Made by a program: the position numbers and the translations under genes
In this document: positions 40,546-48,953 of the stretch, one piece after another
Layout: every line of letters starts with the position of its first letter
Position numbering within the stretch: the stretch's first letter is position 1
NCBI GenBank assembly: GCA_046315175.1
Contig: JBKDBK010000154.1
Location: 1-63,337, forward strand
Length of the DNA: 63,337 bases
Reading direction: 5' to 3'
From: UBA8828 sp046315175
Lineage (GTDB): Bacteria > Verrucomicrobiota > Verrucomicrobiia > Opitutales > UBA953
The notes under the pieces: model-generated
The model's database searches: none
Told to the model about the DNA's origin: nothing
The model's input: only the letters and a program-made list of their open reading frames with translations

Positions 40546-42246
40546 ATGCTGAAAGCCCGAATCCGCAACGTCCTCGGCGTGGAAAACGCTGAATTTGAAA
40601 TCAAGGGGATCACGCTGATCGGCGGCCGCAACGGCGAGGGTAAATCCTCGCTGTTGCAAGCCGTGGCAGCCGCAGCCCTTGCCGATGCTTCCATCCGCAG
40701 CCTGGCGCAGAAAGCCCAGCGCGGCCAAGCTGTCCGAGAGGGCGCCGACCTCGGCGTTGCCTTGCTGGATTGGGGCACCGGCAGCCAGCGTGTAGTCTGG
40801 CCGGCCGGCACCGTGGAAAGCACCGGCCAGCCCTTTGCTGGCGGGTTTGGTTCCCCGCTTGGCATCGGTGCGCGCGAATGGTCCGCGCAGGAATCCAAAA
40901 CCAGGGCGACCGAGTTTGCCTTGCGCGCCAAGGCCACCCCGACCGTGGACGACATTCGCGCTTTCCTGAAGGCGCAGGATGGCAACCCGGACCAGGCCGA
41001 AGCCCTTTGGGCGCGGATTGACGTGTCCGGCTGGGATTCTGTGTTGAAAGCCGCCCAGGAAGCCGCCACGAAGCTGAAAGGCGCATGGGAAAACGTGGCC
41101 GGCGTTGCTTTCGGCCCCCTCAAAAGCAAAAACTGGCGCCCGGCGATTCTCCTGCCGGACGAGATTTACACCGTCGAAGCCGTCACGGAGGATCTGGACA
41201 AGGCGCGCGAGGCGCGTGAGAGGCTGGTTGCCGCCGGCGCGGTGGAAACGCACAAGCTATCCTTGCTGAAGGAACAGGCTGCCAATTTATCCGTGCTGGA
41301 AGCCAAGGAAAAAGACCTCCGGTCTATCCTGGCGGAGCGGCGCGCGGCGCAGGATCGGCTCACGAAACAGGGCGTGTCCATCGTGACGGCGGAGGACTTC
41401 GCGCTTGCCTGCCCGCATTGCAGTAAGGCGATTGAGGTCATTGCCCCGGCAGGCAAAGGCCCCGCCCAGCTTCGCGCCTCGCCGAAGCCTGTTCTGACTG
41501 CCGCTGAAGCGCGCGAGCGGCGGGAGGAAAGCGCCAGCGTCCACAAGGCCGCCGCCGACGCCCAGGCGGCGATTGACGAGATTGAAGCGGCTCTGGCGGA
41601 GCATGTTAAGCGCCTATCCGCCGCCGCGATGGCTGCAAGTGAGGTTCGCCGGATTGAAAAGGCCATCGCAGAAAGCGCGATTGACGGCGGCGCGCTGTCG
41701 CAGGCCCGGGAATTGGTCGCCAGGCTCGAAGAACGGCTCTTGGCGGTCAAAGCAATGCTGGAGGCGGAGGGCATATTCGGCCAATGGGCCAAGATGCAGC
41801 CAGCCCTCAAGGCCCTGCACCCCGAGGACGGCGTTCGCGCCGTGGTCGCGGCCCGCGCGCTGGCGGCCTGGAACGAAACCATGGCCACCATTGCCAGCGA
41901 AGCCACGCTTCCGCCTGTCGCGCTGACCGAGAGCATGGAACTGACGCTGAACGGGCGCCGCTTCGCGCTGCTGTCGGAAAGCGAGAAATGGCGAGCCAAT
42001 TTCGTCATGACGCTTGCCATCGCCAAGGCCGAAGGCGCGAAGATGCTGCTGGTGGATCGCCTGGACGTGCTTGTGTCGGATCTCCGCGCGGGAATCCTCA
42101 AAGCCATCCGCGCAAGCGGCATTCCAGCCCTGGTCGCCATGTCCGTGCCCGACAAATCACCGGAGCGGTTGCCGCACCTTTCCAAAGCCGGGCTCGGGTC
42201 CGTGCATTGGATTGAAAAGGGCGTCGTCACGGCGCTGCCCTACTAG
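40546..42246 (+). CDS. SbcC/RecN-like ATPase with coiled coils (566 aa)
   Basis: Walker A is GGRNGEGKSS (~26-35). A CPHC zinc-hook-like motif lies at ~289-292 between two coiled-coil segments. An ABC-signature-like stretch LLSESEKWRANF is near 475 and Walker B MLLVDRLDVL near 500. This is the ABC-ATPase layout of SMC/Rad50/SbcC proteins, though shorter. It lies directly after the annealing protein, and the pair plus the nuclease make a recombination module. The stop is TAG. Confidence 0.78.
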   Translation: MLKARIRNVLGVENAEFEIKGITLIGGRNGEGKSSLLQAVAAAALADASIRSLAQKAQRGQAVREGADLGVALLDWGTGSQRVVWPAGTVESTGQPFAGGFGSPLGIGAREWSAQESKTRATEFALRAKATPTVDDIRAFLKAQDGNPDQAEALWARIDVSGWDSVLKAAQEAATKLKGAWENVAGVAFGPLKSKNWRPAILLPDEIYTVEAVTEDLDKAREARERLVAAGAVETHKLSLLKEQAANLSVLEAKEKDLRSILAERRAAQDRLTKQGVSIVTAEDFALACPHCSKAIEVIAPAGKGPAQLRASPKPVLTAAEARERREESASVHKAAADAQAAIDEIEAALAEHVKRLSAAAMAASEVRRIEKAIAESAIDGGALSQARELVARLEERLLAVKAMLEAEGIFGQWAKMQPALKALHPEDGVRAVVAARALAAWNETMATIASEATLPPVALTESMELTLNGRRFALLSESEKWRANFVMTLAIAKAEGAKMLLVDRLDVLVSDLRAGILKAIRASGIPALVAMSVPDKSPERLPHLSKAGLGSVHWIEKGVVTALPY

Positions 42247-42281
42247 AACGGGAGAGCCAAATACCAATGCTCACGTCTGAG

Positions 42282-42376
42282 TTGCGCCTTCCGCAATACG
42301 AAAGTTTTGCTAGAAAGCCGCTACTGTTGGGGCTATATGCTTGTCGCGTTTCCTTGCGTGGCGACTATGCGCAAGG
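42282..42376. promoter_or_regulatory. Operator-like inverted repeats before the repressor operon
   Basis: TTGCG-5-CGCAA occupies 42282-42296, and CCTTGCG-11-CGCAAGG occupies 42352-42376. A TATATG box (42334) lies between them without a good -35. The same TTGCG half-site occurs near 34195 and 34221. This is the expected place for operators of the XRE protein encoded downstream. Confidence 0.45.
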
Positions 42377-42416
42377 AGGCGGAGCAGGCAAAACCCTCAC
42401 AAGGAAGGACTTTCTT

Positions 42417-42671
42417 ATGGCCATGACCATTGAGCGCGAGCATTCAATCAATCCGAAGATCACGCTCCGGCGCGTGACGATTGACCTGCCGCGCCACGCG
42501 CCAGCCGAATTGCGGATTGAGGGCGAGGTGTCCGTGGCTGATCGTCGCGTTGGCCGCGTCTCCGAGGCGCGCGTCCTCACCATGCACATGCCGGAAAGTG
42601 GCCGGCACTTTCTTAAGGAACTGGAGGTGGCATTCACTGTGCCGACCGCCGCTGACGACAAGGAACACTGA
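42417..42671 (+). CDS. Hypothetical protein (84 aa)
   Basis: AAGGAAGGA precedes the ATG at 42417, which decides the start. The longer frame to 42267 overlaps the operator region. The product is beta-rich (SINPKITLRRVTIDLPRH, ELRIEGEVSVADRRVG) with no known motif. It ends one base before the repressor ATG, so the two are co-translated. Confidence 0.65.
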   Translation: MAMTIEREHSINPKITLRRVTIDLPRHAPAELRIEGEVSVADRRVGRVSEARVLTMHMPESGRHFLKELEVAFTVPTAADDKEH

Positions 42672-43163
42672 ATGATTACCGCAGATGGAAAACGCATAGA
42701 CCGTGCGGCCGCCCTGGAGCCTTTTGATGTGCATGTGGCCGGACGCGTGAGGCAAGCGCGCACGAGCCGCGGCTGGTCCAGGGCCAAGCTGGCTGAGGAG
42801 ATCGGCCTGTCTGAGCAGCAAATCACAAAATGGGAACTGCCATCCAACCGGATGTATGTCAGCCGCCTTTATGCGGTAGCGCAGGCGCTGGGCTACCCGC
42901 TGGCTTGGTTCTTTGAAGGCTTCCGCGGGCTTTCTGCGCGCATCCCCTCCATGACCAGCACCGCCAGCCCAACCGCTGACGTGCTTTCCCTGCTCACGCC
43001 GGAGACCATTCGGCTGCTGGAGCAATACACCGCCCTGTCGCCCACCCGCCAAAGGCTGGTGCGGCAATTCATGGGCGAAATGCAGCCAGTGGCCCAAGGC
43101 GCCGCTGGCGCGACCGAGACACCCGCCGAACAGGAAGATGGGCCTCTGCCTGTTCGCGTGTGA
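42672..43163 (+). CDS. XRE-family repressor/regulator (163 aa)
   Basis: A lambda-Cro/XRE helix-turn-helix spans ~22-80: VRQARTSRGWSRAKLAEEIG followed by SEQQITKWELPSNRMYVSRL and ALGYPLAWFFEG. A C-terminal helical segment may dimerise. There is no LexA-type peptidase motif, so induction would need an antirepressor or other signal. The gene lies just upstream of excisionase and integrase. It is the best candidate for the lysogeny regulator, though it is encoded on the same strand as the recombination genes. Confidence 0.8.
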   Translation: MITADGKRIDRAAALEPFDVHVAGRVRQARTSRGWSRAKLAEEIGLSEQQITKWELPSNRMYVSRLYAVAQALGYPLAWFFEGFRGLSARIPSMTSTASPTADVLSLLTPETIRLLEQYTALSPTRQRLVRQFMGEMQPVAQGAAGATETPAEQEDGPLPVRV

Positions 43164-43237
43164 CCACCCCTTAACCCTGGCGGTAAGTGGCTGTTGGATG
43201 GCTGCCCGCTAACCGCTCCCATTTCGGGAGCAATAAG

Positions 43238-43675
43238 GTGACAACGAGAGACGACGACGATCCAGAACTATCGCTCCTGACAGCCAAGGAGGCGGCGGCG
43301 CTGCTGCGCGTGGACGTGAAAACGCTCCGCCGCCTGGACCCGCCGCCGCCCTCGCAACGCATAGGCAACCGGCGCCGATACCGCCGCGCTGCCCTGGTTG
43401 AATGGTTGAAAAGGAGAGAACAATGGACAACGACACCGCACCCCGCCGCGCTGCCGGCACCCGGCGCAAAGCCGCGCCCCCACTACCCGGCGAAGAATGG
43501 CTCGCCAAGCGCACAGGCTCGGGCTTCTGGCACTACGATTTCAGCATCGAAGGTCATAGACTTCGCGGAAGCTGCGGGACTGGCGACAAGGCCGATGCCG
43601 CCCGGCTCGCGCAAGCGATCCACGATCGGGAATGGCGCCGGATCAAGCTCGGGGAAAAGCCGCCCGTCCTGCTGA
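43238..43675 (+). CDS. Excisionase-like MerR-type helix-turn-helix protein
   Basis: The GTG at 43238 is preceded by GGGAG. Residues ~10-60 form the excisionase-type winged helix (LLTAKEAAALLRVDVKTLRR, then RYRRAALVEWLKRRE). After residue ~60 the frame runs on for ~85 codons over the integrase gene in another frame before a stop at 43675. That tail is low-complexity and may be overprinted. The N-terminal domain is well supported, the true end less so. Confidence 0.65.
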   Translation: MTTRDDDDPELSLLTAKEAAALLRVDVKTLRRLDPPPPSQRIGNRRRYRRAALVEWLKRREQWTTTPHPAALPAPGAKPRPHYPAKNGSPSAQARASGTTISASKVIDFAEAAGLATRPMPPGSRKRSTIGNGAGSSSGKSRPSC

Positions 43676-44634
43676 CGCTGGAAGAAGCGTTCACGGGATG
43701 GTGGAAGGACCGCGGCCAGCACGGCAAGTATGGCGTGACGGGCCAGCGATACCAGTTGGCGCGCATCCTTCGTATCCTGGGCGGCACCACGGCGCTTACG
43801 GATCTCGACAACGCCACCGTCGCTCGGCTGCTGCGCGGCCTGCGGGACGGGGAGGGCGTGACCGATGGGCACGAGACCAAAGGCAAGGCCAGCGCCAGCA
43901 CATGCAACCGCTACCTATCCACGCTGAACACGGTCTGCACATGGGCGCGCGAGATTGCCGGCGCCGAGGTTGGTCCCTGGACCATGAAGCCGCACTTGCA
44001 GGGCGAACCGCCGCCCAAGGATCGGTTTCTTCGGCATGAGGAAGGTCGCGCGCTGGTTGATGCCATCGTGCCCCACGCCCGCGCGCCGATTGCCCTGGCG
44101 CTGCTGACGGGGCTGCGGCGCAATAACTGGCTGCTGCTGGACTGGCAGAACGTGTCGCTGGACATGCGCCGCGCGCTGCTGATCGGCAAGGGCGGCAAGC
44201 CCCTGGGGGTGAGCCTATCGGCGCCTGCCGTCGCGCTGCTGGAACGGATGGAGCCTGACCCCGACAAGCGCCGGGCCGGGCCGGTATTCAGGTATGGAGC
44301 CGCGCCGTGCGGCTGCCCCCATTGCGCCAGCCCGGCCAACATCGGGCGCCCAATCCGCGACATTCGCCGGTCATTCAAGACTGCTGCCAAGGCGGTCGGC
44401 GTTCCTGGGCTTCGGATTCACGATCTGCGGCATTCCTTCGCGGCCTGGCTGCTGGAAGCGACCGGAGACCTGCGCTTGGTCGGCGATGCGCTGCATCATC
44501 AGCAAGTGACCACGACCGCCCGCTATGCGCGCCTCATGCCGGGACGGCTGGAACAGGGCGTTGATCGTGTCGCCGCCGCCTTTGAGCGCGCCGCGCTTCT
44601 GCCAGCCACAGAAAAGAAGGACAAAACCGCATGA
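43423..44634 (+). CDS. int: Tyrosine integrase
   Basis: The 403-aa protein starts at the ATG at 43423 with AAAGGAGAG upstream. An N-terminal arm-binding/core-binding part is followed by the catalytic domain with TGLRRNN (Arg ~232/233), a GKGGKP beta-hairpin Lys, HDLRHSF (His-333, Arg-336), a His near 359 and ARYARL (Tyr-368). An insertion with CGCPHCAS (~296-301) is unusual and could bind a metal. It catalyses attachment-site recombination. The attachment site itself was not identified. Confidence 0.9.
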   Translation: MDNDTAPRRAAGTRRKAAPPLPGEEWLAKRTGSGFWHYDFSIEGHRLRGSCGTGDKADAARLAQAIHDREWRRIKLGEKPPVLLTLEEAFTGWWKDRGQHGKYGVTGQRYQLARILRILGGTTALTDLDNATVARLLRGLRDGEGVTDGHETKGKASASTCNRYLSTLNTVCTWAREIAGAEVGPWTMKPHLQGEPPPKDRFLRHEEGRALVDAIVPHARAPIALALLTGLRRNNWLLLDWQNVSLDMRRALLIGKGGKPLGVSLSAPAVALLERMEPDPDKRRAGPVFRYGAAPCGCPHCASPANIGRPIRDIRRSFKTAAKAVGVPGLRIHDLRHSFAAWLLEATGDLRLVGDALHHQQVTTTARYARLMPGRLEQGVDRVAAAFERAALLPATEKKDKTA

Positions 44635-45134
44635 ATGCCATCACCACAGAAGAAGCGGAACGGCTGGCAAGGCTGAGTAGTTTCGCGGATCATTTGCAAA
44701 CCTTACAATACAAAGAAATGCGTCAACTTATAACCGACCTCGCTGCCGAGCGTGATGCGCTGCGGGCCGAAGTCGAAAGGCGTGGCACTGTCTGTGACAA
44801 TTATTTCCGGCAAGTGTCGCTAATGCAGATGAGGCACGCGCGCCATTTACTGTTACTGGAAACGCGCATCGCCCGCCAGCGCCGCGCATTAGCGAAGTTG
44901 TATCAGCGCAGGAACGACAAGAACACCCGGCTTTCAGGCTTCCTTACTGGCATGACAGCCGCCCTCGCCACGGCGCGCAAGGATGCGCTGGAAGAATTGG
45001 AACGGCATTTTAAGGAGGCTGCTGCCGGCACGCCACTTGGGCATGAAGACCGCCAGCGCGGAGCATCAACCTACAATTGGTTGATGTATTGTGTCTCTAC
45101 CATCAGCGCGCTGAAAGGTGAAGGCAATGAGTGA
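44631..45134 (+). CDS. Coiled-coil hypothetical protein (167 aa)
   Basis: The first 60 residues are helical (EEAERLARLSSFADHLQTLQ), then a coiled-coil region and an ATARKDALEELERHF segment like the tails of phage Ea22-type proteins. The start overlaps the integrase stop as ATGA. Base composition here is lower in GC than its neighbours. Function is unknown. Confidence 0.6.
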   Translation: MNAITTEEAERLARLSSFADHLQTLQYKEMRQLITDLAAERDALRAEVERRGTVCDNYFRQVSLMQMRHARHLLLLETRIARQRRALAKLYQRRNDKNTRLSGFLTGMTAALATARKDALEELERHFKEAAAGTPLGHEDRQRGASTYNWLMYCVSTISALKGEGNE

Positions 45135-45663
45135 CGAACTTCCCTACATCTTCGCTGCCGCAACGCCGGAACAGCAAGCCATCGCACAGCAAAGCGCCCT
45201 ATATAAAAAGGGCGACATGAGCCTTGTATGGATGAACGACAGCGCGCTTGCAGAATTGTTCCTGCCAAAAGCAGAGGTGGACGCGCGGATTGATTGGGCA
45301 AGACAAAGTGCGCTGAGTGAAGCGGTGCGCCGAGCAAGGCACTACGCCACGATTGTCCCAATGCACGGGAGCTTGAAATCCGACATTTACGAAGCTGCCG
45401 GCCAAGCCGCAACGGAGATAGCGGCTAGCATTGAGGCGCTATCCGACACGCCGTCCGGCATGGTGCTGGTGCCGCGTGATCGGGAAGATGAAACCCGCGC
45501 GGCGAAGATTCTAGCCGAAAGGAATCAGCTTATCGGCATTTTGCAGTTGGCCGTGGAACAAAACGGGGACAAGGAAAAGGAGCCCGCATGGTTTGTTGCC
45601 GCCTGCCGGATTCTGAACGCAGGATTCACTAAGGCAGTGAAGGCGGGTGAAGGCAATGTCTGA
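45127..45663 (+). CDS. Hypothetical protein (178 aa)
   Basis: The ATG at 45127 is preceded by GGTGAAGGCA, which recurs exactly before the next gene. The protein is helical with acidic and basic stretches (AEVDARIDWARQSALSEAVR, ILAERNQLIGILQLAVEQ). No family was recognised; proteins of this style occur in the accessory regions of temperate phages. Confidence 0.6.
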   Translation: MSDELPYIFAAATPEQQAIAQQSALYKKGDMSLVWMNDSALAELFLPKAEVDARIDWARQSALSEAVRRARHYATIVPMHGSLKSDIYEAAGQAATEIAASIEALSDTPSGMVLVPRDREDETRAAKILAERNQLIGILQLAVEQNGDKEKEPAWFVAACRILNAGFTKAVKAGEGNV

Positions 45664-46411
45664 CCGCCCAATTCCATTTTCTGCCGAAATGGTCCGCGCC
45701 ATTCTGGAAGGCCGGAAAACCCAAACGCGGCGGATTATGAAAGTCCAGCCGTGGCCTGACGCCTTAGTGACAGTCGAACACTACCACCCCACTGTAATTG
45801 ACCGGCACGGCGACATGCAGCCGGGAAAAGAAATCTTCGGCGCGCATTGGGATGATGGCGAATACGGTCTGAAATCCCCCTATGGTGCGCCCGGCGATAC
45901 GCTTTGGGTGCGGGAGGACTTTGCGGTTCAGCCTGAATTGTGGGCCGATAATCATGGACCGCAGCCAATTCACTACACCGCCGATCAGGTGATCGGGGTC
46001 GCTGGAAAACCAGAACAGCGACAAATTGAGGATTACCGCTCCAAGCCATCAATCCATATGCCGCGCTGGGCTTCGCGAATCACACTCGAAGTCAAGGGCG
46101 TCCGGGTGGAACGGTTGCAGGATATCTCAGAGGATGACGCGCGGGCGGAGGGCAGCGAAGCGCGTCCATTTCCGGGGCCGTGGTGGCAGGGCTATCGAGA
46201 TTTGGGAGATGGCGATCTGATCCATCAGCAGGCCATTGGCGAGACTGCACCAGACTGGATGATTGAGCCGAAGCGAATGCCGCCGACACCTTGGCTTGAT
46301 CGATCTGCGAGGGACGGCTTCCGGTCAATTTGGATGGGCCTTCACGGCCCCGGCGCCTGGGACGCAAACGCCTGGGTTTGGGTAATCAGCTTTGACAGGG
46401 CAAAGCCATGA
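45656..46411 (+). CDS. ASCH/PUA-like domain protein (251 aa)
   Basis: The pattern IPFSAEMVRAILEGRKTQTRR, GAPGDTLWVREDF and PSIHMPRWASRITLEVKGV with VERLQDISEDDARAEG matches a widespread phage/prophage family with an ASCH (PUA-like) fold. The family is thought to bind RNA or modified nucleotides. The C-terminal ~60 residues contain several Trp and end in WVISFDRA. The start at 45656 overlaps the previous gene by 8 nt. Confidence 0.75.
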   Translation: MSDRPIPFSAEMVRAILEGRKTQTRRIMKVQPWPDALVTVEHYHPTVIDRHGDMQPGKEIFGAHWDDGEYGLKSPYGAPGDTLWVREDFAVQPELWADNHGPQPIHYTADQVIGVAGKPEQRQIEDYRSKPSIHMPRWASRITLEVKGVRVERLQDISEDDARAEGSEARPFPGPWWQGYRDLGDGDLIHQQAIGETAPDWMIEPKRMPPTPWLDRSARDGFRSIWMGLHGPGAWDANAWVWVISFDRAKP

Positions 46412-46629
46412 ATAAGCGAGCGCTTCCTGCATGGAGCCTTCAGATTAGGGAAAACGGCGACAAGGTAACGCTTATCAGAGACGAAGAAAGGCAACACAAC
46501 GTGTTGGAATTTCAGCGCGACGGAAACGCTACCACTATTGTGCTTAGTGACGCTGCGCTTAGCGCAGTCGTCATACTGGCGGTCAATCGCGCCGGCGTGC
46601 CTGTCATTGTGGATCAAACCAATGACTGA
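46408..46629 (+). CDS. Hypothetical protein (73 aa)
   Basis: A small beta-rich protein (WSLQIRENGDKVTLIRDEE, TTIVLSDAALSAVVILAVN). It overlaps the ASCH gene by 4 nt. The family is unknown. Confidence 0.55.
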   Translation: MNKRALPAWSLQIRENGDKVTLIRDEERQHNVLEFQRDGNATTIVLSDAALSAVVILAVNRAGVPVIVDQTND

Positions 46630-46897
46630 CCCCATCCGCGCCGCGCCGGATAAGGCCCGCGCTGTTTATTGTCATGCAGACGGCGACTGCCCTTGCGCCA
46701 CCCCAGATGACTGCCCCATGAAGGTTCGTTCTGAGGTGCCCGCGAAAATCATCGCCGCATTCCTTCGCGCGCTGCCCGAAGGCTATGTCGAGGTGCAGCA
46801 ACCGGAAGGAATGACTAGGCAACTTGGGATGAACCACATTCACGCCCGCGCCGTCGCCGATGCGGTGATTGCCGCCGCGCTGGAGGATCAGAAATGA
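46622..46897 (+). CDS. Hypothetical protein (91 aa), Cys-rich N-terminus
   Basis: The first 35 residues contain HADGDCPCATPDDCPMK, four Cys/His-type ligands that could bind zinc. A helical C-terminus follows. The start at 46622 overlaps the previous stop by 8 nt. Function is unknown. Confidence 0.55.
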   Translation: MTDPIRAAPDKARAVYCHADGDCPCATPDDCPMKVRSEVPAKIIAAFLRALPEGYVEVQQPEGMTRQLGMNHIHARAVADAVIAAALEDQK

Positions 46898-47319
46898 CCA
46901 AAGCCATCAACGAAGCAATTGAAACCCTGAAAACGCGCGACACAAGCGGATACCGCAAGGCCAAAGCGGCTGAACGCGCCGCACGCGCCGAATACGAAGC
47001 GCAATGCAAAATGCTCGGCGCGCTTGGGGAGCGACCATATCAAAAGCTCGAAGGCCACATGAAACGGGCGCTGACACCGCACCGGATTGAGTGGCGCACG
47101 TATAACCGCGCATCAGGCGTGGAGGTTAATCACGACGCCTGGACCACATTTGCTCATCTTGAGGGCCAGATTTGTCCTACCCCGAAAGGCGGCAAATACA
47201 ACATGCCCATGCGCGCGCACATTCCGTTCAGCCTCACCCCGCGCGATGGCGCCGAGTTTCAACGCATGGTCGCGGCCCTGAAAGCCGCGGCGGATGCAAT
47301 GACGGAGGCCGGGCTATGA
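46894..47319 (+). CDS. Hypothetical protein (141 aa)
   Basis: A helical N-terminus (AINEAIETLKTRDTSGYRKA) with basic residues, a central aromatic part and a helical C-terminus ending AALKAAADAMTEAGL. No motif. Overlaps both neighbours by 4 nt. Confidence 0.55.
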   Translation: MTKAINEAIETLKTRDTSGYRKAKAAERAARAEYEAQCKMLGALGERPYQKLEGHMKRALTPHRIEWRTYNRASGVEVNHDAWTTFAHLEGQICPTPKGGKYNMPMRAHIPFSLTPRDGAEFQRMVAALKAAADAMTEAGL

Positions 47320-47600
47320 CCGTGGCCACCATCCGATCTTACCGCCCGTCAAGCGGCTGTGAGGGCATGGATTTCATGGAACGCTGGTGCGGGCGCTGCT
47401 GGCGCGATGCCGCGTTTCAGGCCGGCGAAGGCGATAGCTGTGAAATCGCGGCAAGCACCATGGCCTTTGATGTGGATGATCCTGATTACCCGAAAGAATG
47501 GGTGACAGACGCCACACTCGGCCCACGCTGCACCGCCTTTGAGCCGATCGAGACCGGCGGCACGGTCCACGACGCGCGGCAGGAAGCGTTGCCGCTATGA
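47316..47600 (+). CDS. Cys-rich hypothetical protein (94 aa)
   Basis: Five Cys are spaced as C-x9-C-x2-C, then single Cys later (GCEGMDFMERWCGRCWRDA, SCEIAAS, RCTAFE). A zinc-binding or redox fold is possible. The start at 47316 overlaps the previous stop as ATGA. Confidence 0.6.
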   Translation: MTVATIRSYRPSSGCEGMDFMERWCGRCWRDAAFQAGEGDSCEIAASTMAFDVDDPDYPKEWVTDATLGPRCTAFEPIETGGTVHDARQEALPL

Positions 47601-47881
47601 CTGACCGCCTGGGTGGGTTGCCCATCATCGTGTCAAACATGGCGCTGAAAGAAACCACTGAGAGGCTGTTTCCGGCCAGCCGCCATCGCAGCAGACGGGT
47701 CCACAAGAAGCTGCTTAAGCGATTTGGCAGCGAGTTTCGTAAGGTGCCAGCCATTTGGAAGACGCCTCACTCAATCATCATGCACCCGGAATTGTACGCG
47801 CAGATGAAAGAAAGGATAGCCTATGAGCATTCTCGGCCGGTAATCGCCACGCGAAGATACCTCATCAATACAGGACACTAA
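47597..47881 (+). CDS. Hypothetical basic protein (94 aa)
   Basis: A basic, His/Arg-rich protein (RLFPASRHRSRRVHKKLLKR, KTPHSIIMHPELYAQMKER). After its TAA at 47879 the same frame stays open for ~120 codons. The family is unknown. A role in packaging or DNA binding is only suggested by charge. Confidence 0.55.
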   Translation: MTDRLGGLPIIVSNMALKETTERLFPASRHRSRRVHKKLLKRFGSEFRKVPAIWKTPHSIIMHPELYAQMKERIAYEHSRPVIATRRYLINTGH

Positions 47882-48207
47882 CAACGCCTTGAATCTGGCG
47901 CAATTACCACCCCTTGGCGGGAAAATGCTGCGCTGGAAAAGAAGAAATTCGGCAGCGCACCGGCACCCAAAACAGGCGCGCTAGCCAGGCTGCGCCACGC
48001 CCCGACACCTGAAACCATTAGAAAATATAGGAACATGGCGCAAGCCCCCCTGCCGACTGTGACTCACGGAAAGGGACAAAACGGGCATTACTGGCACGAT
48101 AGAGGCGCAAATCGGACACAGCCTTTCCGCCATTGGTGCGGATTAATCCTCAATTTTCCGCCCGCACAGCGTATGTGCCCGCCTTGCGGATGCCCGCCGT
48201 TCTCGCC
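47882..48207. other. Ambiguous segment after the 94-aa gene
   Basis: The frame of the preceding gene remains open, with protein-like stretches (SAPAPKTGALARLRHAPTPE, then YRNMAQAPLPTVTHG). An ATG at 48035 begins a 73-codon frame. The C-terminal part looks random. It could be a small gene, a decayed 3' end or chance in GC-rich DNA. Confidence 0.35.
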
Positions 48208-48537
48208 ATGTTCTCATTTATGGCAGAACCGGCACCCTGGCCCTATCTGGAATTGACCCTATTGCGCCACATGGCCGCCGGCCTGGTGGTGGAAGAAATC
48301 GCTGGGGAGACCGTTCACGCACGGACGAGCGAGGGCAATGCGGTCCTTGTGGACCGCTACCACTATGATCGGGCCAAGGCCCGCTTTGACTGCGGAGATC
48401 GGGCGCCGACACAAGCGCCGCAGGTCAGCTACAATGTCAGCAGCAAGGCAGCACCCACGCAGGCGCCGAAAAGGTATTCGCCCCATTCAGTCCCGCCAAG
48501 CCCAGCCCGGCCAGCCAAGCGCCACCCAGCCTCGTAG
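48208..48537 (+). CDS. Hypothetical protein (109 aa), convergent with a late gene
   Basis: Residues ~1-65 look folded (YLELTLLRHMAAGLVVEEIA, VLVDRYHYDRAKARFDCGD). The last ~40 residues are Pro/Ala-rich and overlap the 3' end of the minus-strand 160-aa membrane gene by 109 nt. Start codons at 48133 (TTG), 48136 (GTG) or 48220 are alternatives. A 7-bp perfect hairpin lies at 48340-48357. Confidence 0.5.
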   Translation: MFSFMAEPAPWPYLELTLLRHMAAGLVVEEIAGETVHARTSEGNAVLVDRYHYDRAKARFDCGDRAPTQAPQVSYNVSSKAAPTQAPKRYSPHSVPPSPARPAKRHPAS

Positions 48538-48911
48538 GCGGGAGCGCAAGCCAATCCAGCCAACACAAGCAGCACCGGGGACGCGCCCAGCCACCAAGCC
48601 AGCAATGCCGCAGGGGCGGTCCACAATAGGCCGCGCGCCGTATGGCGGGTCCATTGCCGCCATGCCGGACCATCTGCCGGATTCCTGCCCAGCGTCAGAG
48701 ACCGCCACCAGCCGGGACGCCCGCCAAGCCACAGCATTACCGCCAAAGCCGGGGTCTCCCATAAACCGGGCCAAGCCATCACTGCCAACCCTGTAGCCCA
48801 AACCGCATCGGCCGTGGTTTTGCCGCGTCCAGTGATGCGATGGAACGCCGCCGCACCACGCAAGCGGAAAAGCAGCGCGCCCATCAGCGCGCCAAAAAAC
48901 ATCTGATCCAT
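48429..48911 (-). CDS. Membrane protein (160 aa), last late gene
   Basis: Several hydrophobic segments (~1-15, ~40-65, ~92-125, ~145-160) with an Arg-rich loop (FRLRGAAAFHRITGRGKTT). The pattern is frequent in small phage membrane proteins near ejection genes. It is transcribed after the giant gene. Role unknown; a holin is possible but unsupported. Confidence 0.65.
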   Translation of the reverse strand: MDQMFFGALMGALLFRLRGAAAFHRITGRGKTTADAVWATGLAVMAWPGLWETPALAVMLWLGGRPGWWRSLTLGRNPADGPAWRQWTRHTARGLLWTAPAALLAWWLGASPVLLVLAGLACAPAYEAGWRLAGRAGLGGTEWGEYLFGACVGAALLLTL

Positions 48912-48953
48912 GTCACTTGCTCACTCTCTGATCGGATGAACGCAGGGCGCCGC

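Noticed and set aside
43159..43238. Attachment-site core near the integrase
   Set aside because: No repeated or tRNA-like core could be identified without the host junctions.
48340..48357. Perfect 7-bp hairpin as terminator of the converging late operon
   Set aside because: No T-run on either strand and it lies in likely coding sequence.
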